Assembly (NCBI GenBank): GCA_050693035.1
Contig: JBOGWB010000082.1
Location: 1 to 26,158 of the forward strand
Direction: 5' to 3'
Length of the DNA stretch: 26,158 bases
Origin: DASYVD01 sp050693035
GTDB lineage: Bacteria; Actinomycetota; UBA4738; CALAEC01
The notes beneath the pieces were generated by a model, which was given only the letters and a program-made list of their open reading frames with translations, ran no database searches and was not told where the DNA came from. This document shows, piece after piece, positions 6,795 to 13,247 of the stretch; the stretch's first letter is position 1, and each line of letters opens with the position of its first letter. The translations under genes were made by a program, and so were the position numbers.

Positions 6795-7703
6795 CTAGCC
6801 CCAGTAGTCGGGGTCATAGTGACCCTCCGACCGGCGCTCCGAGCTCACGGGCTCGTCGACTTGGACGACCGGTGAGGGGCTCTCTCCGTTCGTGGACCCC
6901 TCGTACGGGGCCGGGTCGTCCTCGTCTTCCTGGGCGCCACTGGGCGGCTTCATCTGGGGCGGGGTCGCCGTGTCCTGGAGGCGGCCGAGGTCGGTATCGA
7001 CGTCGATCATCGCCTGAAGGGTCGGGCCCAGCGCCTGCCGGATGCGGTCGGCCACCTCATCGGCGCGGTTCCGGGCTTCCTCGATCCGCTTCTGAACCTC
7101 TCGGATCACGGGTTCGACCCTCTCCCACCAGCCGGTGAACCGATCCAGTTCGGCCTGCACCTCTTCCCACACCTCTTCAGCGCGCGCCTCACGCCCGCGG
7201 CCGGACTCTTCCGCCCTCTCCATGATCCTCTGGGCAGATTCCTTCGCCGTAGCCAGCACTTGGGCCAGCTCCGCGTTGAGGAGCTCGGCAAGATGGTCTG
7301 GCGCCTGGGCGGCCTCGGCCTCCTGTCGGGCCCGGTCGGCTTCCTGTCGGGCCCGGTCGGCCTCGGCTCGGTGCTGTTCGGCCTCGCTTCGGATCCGGTC
7401 GGCCTCGGCGCGGTACTGAGTCGTCTCTGCTCGGAACCGCTCGGCGAGCTGACGGTGCTCCTCGGCCTCCGTGGCAACCTGCTGGATCTGGGTCTGAAGC
7501 GCTCGGGCCTCCTGGGCCCTGGTCTCCGCTTCCTCCCGGAGCTGTCCGATCTCGGCCTCGAGACGGGCCACGGTGGCCCGGGCACCCTCTGCGGATTGCT
7601 GGGCGTGCTTGACCATGGTTTCCTGCTCGTCCAGCGTCTGCAGGACGTCCTTCTTGCTGTAACCCACCAAGCTCCTACGGAGCCGGGGACTGTTCCCGAA
7701 CAT
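6795..7703 (-). CDS. DivIVA-like coiled-coil protein
   Basis: A 302-residue protein starting at the ATG at 7703 (AAGGGGGG upstream), which places a DivIVA-type N-terminus at the front: RLRRSLVGYSKKDVLQTLDEQE, with the conserved GY-x-x-x-x-V. A long Ala/Glu/Arg/Gln coiled coil runs from about residue 28 to 135, including an exact duplicated heptad (EADRARQ twice). A second helical region follows to about residue 250 (AKESAQRIMERAEE, WEEVQAELDRF), then an acidic disordered tail ending HYDPDYWG. The family marks curved or polar membrane and organises cell-wall growth or division; here that is inference. An in-frame extension to 7862 adds 53 unstructured residues and is rejected. It is convergent with rpsD. 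Confidence 0.78.
   Translation of the reverse strand: MFGNSPRLRRSLVGYSKKDVLQTLDEQETMVKHAQQSAEGARATVARLEAEIGQLREEAETRAQEARALQTQIQQVATEAEEHRQLAERFRAETTQYRAEADRIRSEAEQHRAEADRARQEADRARQEAEAAQAPDHLAELLNAELAQVLATAKESAQRIMERAEESGRGREARAEEVWEEVQAELDRFTGWWERVEPVIREVQKRIEEARNRADEVADRIRQALGPTLQAMIDVDTDLGRLQDTATPPQMKPPSGAQEDEDDPAPYEGSTNGESPSPVVQVDEPVSSERRSEGHYDPDYWG
7321..7362 (-). repeat. 21-bp tandem duplication in the coiled-coil gene
   Basis: Two adjacent copies of a 21-base unit (7321-7341 and 7342-7362), identical except for the last base, encode a repeated heptad in the DivIVA-like protein. Exact identity suggests a recent in-frame slippage event that keeps the coiled-coil register. Confidence 0.8.
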
Positions 7704-7951
7704 CGAAGGCCCCCCCTTCGGAACGCTCTTCCTGGGGCCGTGCCCGCTTTCTCGGGCCGGCGTCTCCGGATCTTCCTGGACACTCGGCGGGACCGAACGA
7801 CAACGGAGGCACCGGGGAACGAGTCCACGGAGCCGCTCCCGTCCGGCCTCACCGGGCTCCAAGGAGGAAGTATCGGGAGGAGTGGCGCGAAACTTAACCC
7901 TTGTTCACTCATTCAACGGTGGGCGCGTCCATCGCACCGGGGAACCATGGG

Positions 7952-7957
7952 TACTCT
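7952..7957 (+). promoter_or_regulatory. leaderless-type -10 box of the metallophosphoesterase gene
   Basis: TACTCT ends six bases before the GTG start at 7964, the spacing expected when transcription starts at or next to the start codon. No convincing -35 or Shine-Dalgarno is seen. Confidence 0.35.
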
Positions 7958-7963
7958 TGAGGT

Positions 7964-8671
7964 GTGACGAGAATCCTTGCCGTGGCCGATGAGGTGGAGG
8001 AGGCGCTGTCCGGCGAGACCCTCGGGCAACTTCGCCCCGACCTGGTGGTTTCCTGCGGTGACCTGCCCTTCGAGTATCTGGAGTTCATCGTTACCGTTTT
8101 GTCCGTCCCTCTCCTGTACGTGCCGGGGAACCACGACCCGGCCATCTCGGCCAGGCCTCAGCCGGAAATGGAACGGCTCCGGCCGGGCCTGTTGATCGGA
8201 TCGGGCGATGGGGCCGACCGGCTGGTGAGCCGAAGCTTCACTCCACCCCCGGGGCCCGAGGGTTGCGTGAACATCGATGGGCGCGTCGCCGAGGCGGCCG
8301 GGCTCATCCATGCCGGACTCGGTGGCTCGGTGAACTACACGGATGGCCCCAACCGCTACACGCAGCGTCAGATGCGCCTACGTGCCCTTCGTCTCCTGGC
8401 CCGGGCCCGCCTGCGCACCCCGCTGCGACGACGGGCGGTGGATGTCCTCGTCACGCACTCACCGCCTCTGGGGCTCGGCGACGAGCCGGACGATCCCGCC
8501 CACGTCGGTTTTGCCGCCTTCCATCGGTTGGTGGACAGGCTCCGGCCTCGGTTGCTGCTGCACGGGCATATCCATCCCCACGGGACACCTCGCCCGGATC
8601 GCTGGATGGGGGACACTAGAGTGGTCAACGTCGTGCCGTACCGGGTGCTCGAGCTCGAAGCAGCGCCATGA
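7964..8671 (+). CDS. calcineurin-like metallophosphoesterase
   Basis: A 235-residue protein with a GTG start at 7964. The two-metal phosphoesterase motifs are present in order: Asp9 (ILAVADE), CGDLPFEY (Gly32-Asp33), VPGNHDP (Asn56-His57), VLVTHSPP and LLLHGHIHPHG. The usual first motif is DxH; here the third position is Val11, so one metal ligand of site 1 appears to be missing or supplied elsewhere. It is probably a cytoplasmic phosphodiesterase or phosphatase with unknown substrate. The stop overlaps the next start (ATGA at 8668-8671), so it is translationally coupled to the ParB-like gene and they likely work together. Confidence 0.88.
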   Translation: MTRILAVADEVEEALSGETLGQLRPDLVVSCGDLPFEYLEFIVTVLSVPLLYVPGNHDPAISARPQPEMERLRPGLLIGSGDGADRLVSRSFTPPPGPEGCVNIDGRVAEAAGLIHAGLGGSVNYTDGPNRYTQRQMRLRALRLLARARLRTPLRRRAVDVLVTHSPPLGLGDEPDDPAHVGFAAFHRLVDRLRPRLLLHGHIHPHGTPRPDRWMGDTRVVNVVPYRVLELEAAP

Positions 8672-9540
8672 TCGATCGGAGCCGATCCACGTTCGAGAGG
8701 GCCCGCCGCCGCGACCGCTTCCGCCGCCTGGCCAGGTTCGTTCGGCGGAAGGAGGGAACGGACCGCGATCTCCTCCCCCTCGACGAGGTGACCCGGCGAC
8801 TGCGGGTCTTCCAGCAGAGCTATGCGGGGTTGCGGCCCATTCCGGTGAAGCAGATCGTCGGCACGGTCGGTCGGACCGGGGACTTCGACCGCGACTTCCT
8901 GCCGCGCCGCCGGGAGATCGGGCCGCGCTGGCGGCGCGTCGAGCGAGCGTTCGGAGACGGTGGGTTCCCCCCGATCCAGGTGTACGAGCTCGACGGCCGG
9001 TACTTCGTCGCAGACGGGCACCATCGTGTCGCCGTTGCCCGCCAGCAGGGGATCGACTACATCGACGCCGAGATCACCCGGCTCCGGACCAGGTGGCCGC
9101 TTCCGCCGGACGCCGACGTCGGTCGGCTCATCATGCAAGAACAAGAGCGGATGTTCATGGAGGAGAGCGGCCTCGAGCGAGCCCGGCCCGAGGCTGGGAT
9201 CGAATTCAGCCGGCCCCAGGGGTATATCGAACTGCTCGAGCTGGTGAAGATCCACGGTTACCACCTCATGCAGGAACGGGGTGAGGTCCTCGCGCCCGAG
9301 GAGATCGCCGGGGACTGGTACGACCGCGTGTATCAGCCGGCGCTCCAGGCCATCCGGAACCAGGGCCTGTACCCACGAGCCCACGAGGGCGATCTGTTCC
9401 TCTGCGTCTACGAGCGGCAGCGCGATCTCTTTCCCGAACGGGGCGGCGTGGGTTGGGAGGAAGCCGCCCGTGCGATGAAAGAGGAGGAGGAGGCGAACAG
9501 GTCCCGGAAGCGCCTCACGTCCCGACGGAAGGGCAGGTGA
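8668..9540 (+). CDS. ParB/sulfiredoxin-fold domain protein
   Basis: A 290-residue protein with an ATG overlapping the preceding stop. Residues about 55-130 form a ParB-N/sulfiredoxin-like domain: RPIPVKQIVGTVGR, a loop, FPPIQVYELDGRYFVADGHHRVAVARQQG, with DGHHR at 116-120 corresponding to the GxxR-type nucleotide motif of ParB. No helix-turn-helix of a true chromosome-partition ParB is evident. The rest is helical and charged, with aromatic-rich stretches (IHGYHLMQERGEV, GDWYDRVYQPALQAI) and a very basic end (SRKRLTSRRKGR). It is probably a nucleotide- or nucleic-acid-binding protein working with the upstream phosphoesterase; the function is unknown. Confidence 0.75.
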   Translation: MIDRSRSTFERARRRDRFRRLARFVRRKEGTDRDLLPLDEVTRRLRVFQQSYAGLRPIPVKQIVGTVGRTGDFDRDFLPRRREIGPRWRRVERAFGDGGFPPIQVYELDGRYFVADGHHRVAVARQQGIDYIDAEITRLRTRWPLPPDADVGRLIMQEQERMFMEESGLERARPEAGIEFSRPQGYIELLELVKIHGYHLMQERGEVLAPEEIAGDWYDRVYQPALQAIRNQGLYPRAHEGDLFLCVYERQRDLFPERGGVGWEEAARAMKEEEEANRSRKRLTSRRKGR

Positions 9541-9653
9541 GGCATCCGGACACCCCCTCGCTCTGCCGAGTGCATTTCCGCAGAAGTACCTAGCCCGGTG
9601 GCTCTAGCCCTGTCCCCCAGAATGCCGATAACGAAGACGAGGAGTGGGGGACC

Positions 9654-11534
9654 GTGCGGGCCATGAGAGCATCCACATCTGCACAGCACCCCGGTGTCGG
9701 AGCCGTGCCCGAGGCTCCCCACACCGGGCGACCGGTCATCCTCGTCGCGGACGACGACGCAGACATCCTGAAGTTCATCGAGGTGAACCTCAGGGCCCAG
9801 GGTCACGCCGTCGTCACTGCCGGGGACGGGGACACCGCGCTCGCTCTGGCACTGGAGTATCGGCCGGCTCTCGTCCTCCTGGATATTGTCATCCCAGGCG
9901 TCGACGGATACGAGGTGTGCCGCCGGCTGCGGTCGGACTGGCGCTTCGGCGACCCCAGCGTAATCCTCCTCACCGGCAGGTCCCTTCCGGCCGATCGGAA
10001 CATCGGGCTCGCTGCCGGGGCAGACGACTTCATCGTGAAGCCGTTCGACCCGGTCGAGCTGGTGTCCCGAGTGAACCTGGTTCTTCGACGTCTCGAGCAG
10101 GTCCGCTCGGCCTCTCCCCTGACCGGTCTCCCCGGCAACCTCCAGATCCAGCGGGAGCTCCAGTTGCGGGTCGCCGCGGGGGAAGACGTTGCGCTGCTCT
10201 ACATCGACCTGGACCAGTTCAAGTCGTACAATGACCACTACGGCTTCCTCCGGGGAGACGAGGCCATCGAGGCCCTGGCCGAGGTGCTGTGGAACGCGGC
10301 GGAGGAGAGGCCCGACAGCTTCCTCGGACACGTCGGCGGCGACGACTTCATCGTGCTCACCCACCCGGATATCGCGGAGGTGTTCGTGCAAGACGTCATC
10401 GCCGGGTTCGAGGCGAGGGTCGAGCACCTGTACGAGCGAGAGGATGCCGCTCGAGGCTACATCGAGATCGAGGACCGTCAGGGTCGGAGGCGCCGGATCC
10501 CCTTGCTGACGCTGTCCATCGGCGTCGCCACCAATCTGGGGCGAGAGGTGCACGACCACCGAGCTCTGGTCGACATCGCCACCGAGATGAAGGAGTTCGC
10601 CAAGCGGAAGGACGGCAACGCCGTGGCGGTGGATCGCCGCGCGGGTGGTGATCTCGCCGCTCGTCTGGTGGGTCTGGCGCCGGTGGGCCGGACCCGGCGC
10701 ATCGGCGCGCGACGCCACCGCCTGGTCCGTGGGTACATCGCCGGAGCGGGAGTCGCCCTCCTGGTCCTGGCCTTGGTGTTGGGCCCCACGACGGTCGTGC
10801 TGGCGGAGAACTCCGTTCCCGGCGACACGCTGTACTCGCTGAAGCTCGGGGTGGAGGAAGCCCGGCTCCTCGCGAACGCCGATCCCAGCCGGGAGGTTCA
10901 GCTTCACCTGGAGTTCGCCACCAGGCGATTGTGGGAGCTCCGCCCCCTCTTCGCCGAACAACGCCTCGGGTTCGTGGAAAAGGTCACGGAAAATCTCCGC
11001 CGGCACACGGCGTCTTCCGTCGCGGGCCTCGACGAAGTCGGGACGACGATCCAGGGCGAAGCCCTTCGCGCACAGGTCGAGACGGTCCTCTCTCGCCAGG
11101 TCGAGAGCCTTGCCGACATCCTCCGAGGCTCGTGCGGGGGGATCGCGAACGATGGACCAGCCGGACGAGTCTCCGGTGGTCCCGCCGACGCGTGCCAGGA
11201 TCTCGGCCGCGCGTTGGGGGACTCCGCCCGTGCCCTGGATGGGGTGCGCCCCACGCAACCCATCGCACACCAGACCGGTGGCAACCCGAAGAACGGAGAG
11301 GGGCGGCGAGGAGTCAGCGGGCCCGCGAAGCGACAGAAGGACAATGGTAAGGCGGGTCACCGCAAGCACGGCAAGGACCGCCCGGAGAAGGGTTCACGGG
11401 CAAGGGGCGGCGATCAGGACGGCACCACCGGCGGCCCTTCATCCTCCGAAGGCACTTCCGGCCGATCCAAAGAGACGAATCCATCAGGCCAAGGCTCGGG
11501 CCAGGGTGGTGGAGCAGGCTCCTCCGGCGGCTGA
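9654..11534 (+). CDS. REC-GGDEF-TM-DUF5667-like membrane protein
   Basis: A 626-residue fusion starting at GTG 9654 with GGAG about ten bases upstream. Residues 28-145 are a receiver domain with intact acidic pocket (Asp33-35), phospho-acceptor Asp77, Thr107 and Lys129. Residues about 155-325 are a GGDEF domain: DLDQFKSYND and GGDDF at 228-232 look catalytic for c-di-GMP synthesis, but there is no RxxD inhibitory site just before GGDDF. A basic stretch (RRIGARRHRLVR) precedes one transmembrane helix (about 360-384). Outside lies a DUF5667-like domain (ENSVPGDTLYSLKLGVEEARL, then helices with ATRRLWEL), followed by a long disordered Gly/Ser/Lys tail. Signalling from a histidine kinase to c-di-GMP with a surface-exposed part is inferred; no kinase is nearby. 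Confidence 0.85.
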   Translation: MRAMRASTSAQHPGVGAVPEAPHTGRPVILVADDDADILKFIEVNLRAQGHAVVTAGDGDTALALALEYRPALVLLDIVIPGVDGYEVCRRLRSDWRFGDPSVILLTGRSLPADRNIGLAAGADDFIVKPFDPVELVSRVNLVLRRLEQVRSASPLTGLPGNLQIQRELQLRVAAGEDVALLYIDLDQFKSYNDHYGFLRGDEAIEALAEVLWNAAEERPDSFLGHVGGDDFIVLTHPDIAEVFVQDVIAGFEARVEHLYEREDAARGYIEIEDRQGRRRRIPLLTLSIGVATNLGREVHDHRALVDIATEMKEFAKRKDGNAVAVDRRAGGDLAARLVGLAPVGRTRRIGARRHRLVRGYIAGAGVALLVLALVLGPTTVVLAENSVPGDTLYSLKLGVEEARLLANADPSREVQLHLEFATRRLWELRPLFAEQRLGFVEKVTENLRRHTASSVAGLDEVGTTIQGEALRAQVETVLSRQVESLADILRGSCGGIANDGPAGRVSGGPADACQDLGRALGDSARALDGVRPTQPIAHQTGGNPKNGEGRRGVSGPAKRQKDNGKAGHRKHGKDRPEKGSRARGGDQDGTTGGPSSSEGTSGRSKETNPSGQGSGQGGGAGSSGG

Positions 11535-11797
11535 GGGAACGAGGACAAAGACCAAGCTCAAGGATCAGGCTCCACCCCCCGGCGCTCGAACCACCTTTCG
11601 CCGGTCCAGGCGGTCGCTCGACCGTGGGAGCCATGCCGGCCCTTGACCGTCGCACAATTCTGACCCAGCCAACCCCTGGAGACTTCCGTAGCGGCAGACG
11701 TCCGATGAAAGTTTTTGCGATTTCGGACTTGCGAGCGGAGCCCGATGGTTCTATGAGTTTCACCTGAGCGCGTCTGAGCGTGGAAGGAGGGGAAGGA
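11535..11797 (+). other. 263-bp intergenic region before the histone-like gene
   Basis: This stretch is somewhat less GC-rich near its end. It contains a promoter-like pair at 11729-11757 and the ribosome site of the next gene. No stable terminator with a T-run, tRNA or small gene with convincing signals was seen. Confidence 0.5.
11729..11757 (+). promoter_or_regulatory. promoter of the histone-like gene
   Basis: TTGCGA (11729-11734), a 17-base spacer, and TATGAG (11752-11757), 40 bases before the ATG at 11798. Each hexamer matches the SigA consensus at four of six positions. The surrounding AT-rich patch stands out in this GC-rich window. Confidence 0.45.
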
Positions 11798-12277
11798 ATG
11801 CCACCAGCGAGGAGAAAGACAACGCGGAAGAAATCCGCGGCCAGGAAGCCGTCGGCCGCTCGCAGGAAGACGACGGCCCGGAGGAAGACCACCGCTCGGA
11901 AGACCACCGCGCGGAGGAAGACCACCGCGCGCAAGAAGACGACCGCCCGGAAGACCACCGGACGGAGGAAGACCGCCGCGCGGAGGAAGACCACCGCTCG
12001 GAAGAAGACGACCGCTCGGAAGACCACCGGGCGAAGGAAGACCGCCGCAAGAAAGAAGACGACCGCTCGGAAGACCACCGCGCGGAGGAAGACCACCTCT
12101 CGGAAGAAGACTGCGGCCCGGAGGGCGGGAGCCCAGCCGTCGGGGGCGCGGCCGGTAACGCCGGCGACGAGCCCGGCGCCGCTGGCGCCACCGCCGCCCT
12201 CACCCACCCCGCGGGCGGCTCCCGAGCTGCCCACGGAACGGCCGGCAGGTCGGCCCTGGTGGGAACGGCGCGGGTAG
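11798..12277 (+). CDS. Lys/Arg-Ala-Thr repeat, histone H1-like protein
   Basis: A 159-residue protein. The ATG at 11798 follows a strong AAGGAGGGG. Residues 1-113 consist almost only of Lys, Arg, Ala and Thr in short modules such as KTTARK, KTTARRK and KTTGRRKTAAR. A 23-residue unit beginning RKTTARKKTTAR occurs twice in succession and a third time degenerated. The composition matches eukaryotic H1-like and actinobacterial histone-like tails (HupB, HctB-type), which bind and compact DNA without sequence preference. No HU fold is present. The end is a Pro/Ala-rich linker and a PWWERRG tail. A nucleoid role is inferred. It is followed 33 bases later by the rhodanese-CBS gene. Confidence 0.8.
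   Translation: MPPARRKTTRKKSAARKPSAARRKTTARRKTTARKTTARRKTTARKKTTARKTTGRRKTAARRKTTARKKTTARKTTGRRKTAARKKTTARKTTARRKTTSRKKTAARRAGAQPSGARPVTPATSPAPLAPPPPSPTPRAAPELPTERPAGRPWWERRG
11831..12126 (+). repeat. degenerate coding repeats, AAGACC/GAAGACGACC type
   Basis: The basic part of the histone-like gene is built of imperfect tandem copies of units encoding K-T-T-A-R-(K/R). The longer period is about 69 bases (23 codons), best seen in two consecutive copies. Codon wobble (CGC, CGG, CGA, AGG for Arg) keeps the copies distinct. Confidence 0.7.
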
Positions 12278-12310
12278 CGGGAAGTCGTTCCGGGCGGTAA
12301 GAACGGAGGG

Positions 12311-13038
12311 ATGCCAGAGGAGATCGGTCGCCGGGAGGTGCAGCGCCTCCTCGATGAAGGAGCACAGCTCGTCGAGGTTCTCCCAAGCGAGGAGTACGAG
12401 GAGGAGCACCTCCCGGGGGCCGTCAACATCCCACTCCGGCGAATCGACGACGAAGCCCGCAAGAGACTGGAGCCCTCCCGGCCCATCATCCTGTACTGCT
12501 GGGACTCGGCGTGAGACCTGAGCCCACGAGCCGCGTGGCGGCTCGACAGCCTCGGGTTCACTGAGGTGTACGACTACGTTGCGGGCAAGCAGGACTGGTT
12601 CGCGGCAGGGCTTCCGCGTGAGGGAAAGATCGCTGGGCTCCCCAGAGCCGCTGACGTGGCCCGCCCTGACGTCCCCACCTGCCGGCTCGACGAGCGGGTA
12701 GGCGAGGTCCGCGATCGGGTGCGAGGCGCCGGCTGGGAAGAGTGTGTGGCGGTAAACGACCGACGAGTGGTCCTCGGGATTCTCCAGCCGGAGCAATTCG
12801 AACAAGCGAGGGACGAGGACGTCGTCGAGGACTCCATGCGCCCGGGCCCCGGCACCTTCCGGCCCCACGTTCACATCGAGGAACTGGCTGCCTTCATGGG
12901 CCGACACGATCTCGAGAGCGCCCCGATCACCACCTCCGACGGGGAACTCGTGGGTATGCTCAGGCGGACGGACGCGAGGCTGCGGCCCACCGTCTCCACG
13001 CCGGCGCGGGGGAGGAGTCGGAGGAGGATGAGCGGTGA
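12311..13038 (+). CDS. rhodanese-CBS protein with in-frame TGA (possible selenocysteine)
   Basis: The reading frame from ATG 12311 encodes a rhodanese domain (VEVLPSEEYEEEHLPGAVNIPL; ILYC with the likely catalytic Cys63). It hits TGA at 12512-12514 (codon 68). It then continues without shift through the rest of the domain (DLSPRAAWRLDSLGF, VYDYVAGKQDWF, AGLPREG) and two CBS motifs (about 115-165 and 168-220). Relatives as I know them carry Cys at the TGA position (YC-x4-C-D-LSPRAA), so TGA replaces Cys exactly. A second irregularity: near 12974-12976 one base seems missing. The current frame runs on to 13108 with poor codon use, whereas the -1 frame gives an acidic tail ending at 13038 and overlapping the next gene as GTGA. 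So it is either a selenoprotein with a C-terminal frameshift or sequence error, or a decaying gene. Confidence 0.65.
12512..12544 (+). promoter_or_regulatory. in-frame UGA with bSECIS-like hairpin
   Basis: TGA (12512-12514) is followed after 13 bases by GAGCCGC (12528-12534), loop GTG (12535-12537) and GCGGCTC (12538-12544): a perfect 7-bp stem of 17 bases. Its loop G residues lie 21 and 23 bases after the TGA. A short stem-loop with a loop G roughly 16-37 bases after UGA is what bacterial selenocysteine insertion elements need; E. coli fdhF has an upper 17-base hairpin 11 bases after its UGA. The function here is inferred. Confidence 0.4.
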
Positions 13039-13196
13039 GGGACACGATTGCTCCCCTCGTGTGCTCGGACTGCGAGAAAGAGATGGAAACGTGCGCGGCG
13101 TGCGATGACGACGACTGCCCGGCCGGAGTGTGCTACGGATGCATGGTGGTCGAGCTGGACATCTCGCACCCCCATCCGCACGAGCACGGGGGATGA
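13035..13196 (+). CDS. small Cys/His-rich (zinc-ribbon-like) protein
   Basis: A 53-residue gene starting at GTG 13035. Four CxxC/CxxxxC-type groups appear in order: CSDC, CAAC, CPAGVC and CYGC, followed by an HPHPHEHGG C-terminus. The Cys spacing suggests one or two zinc sites, and the His tail a further metal site. It resembles small uncharacterised actinobacterial proteins ending in HEHGG. Its start overlaps the stop of the rhodanese-CBS gene (in the corrected frame) as GTGA, implying coupled translation and a shared task, perhaps in sulfur, thiol or metal handling; that is inference. Confidence 0.72.
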   Translation: MRDTIAPLVCSDCEKEMETCAACDDDDCPAGVCYGCMVVELDISHPHPHEHGG

Positions 13197-13247
13197 CCGA
13201 AGCCTCTGCGACTCCGGGTCTGTGCTAGGTTGCCCGGAGGGGCCGCG

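Noticed and set aside
7321..7362. CRISPR or mobile-element repeat
   Set aside because: It is a two-copy in-frame duplication inside a coiled coil, without spacers or flanking repeats.
8668..9540. True chromosome-partition ParB
   Set aside because: There is no ParA neighbour, no helix-turn-helix domain and no parS-like site; only the ParB-N-type fold is seen.
9408..11369. 653-codon reverse-strand open frame
   Set aside because: It lies opposite the clearly homologous REC-GGDEF gene; long antisense frames are common in GC-rich DNA.
11314..12561. Long reverse-strand frame with VVFLRAVVF-type repeats
   Set aside because: It is the antisense shadow of the Lys/Arg repeat gene and the tail of the REC-GGDEF gene; it has no ribosome site and no homology.
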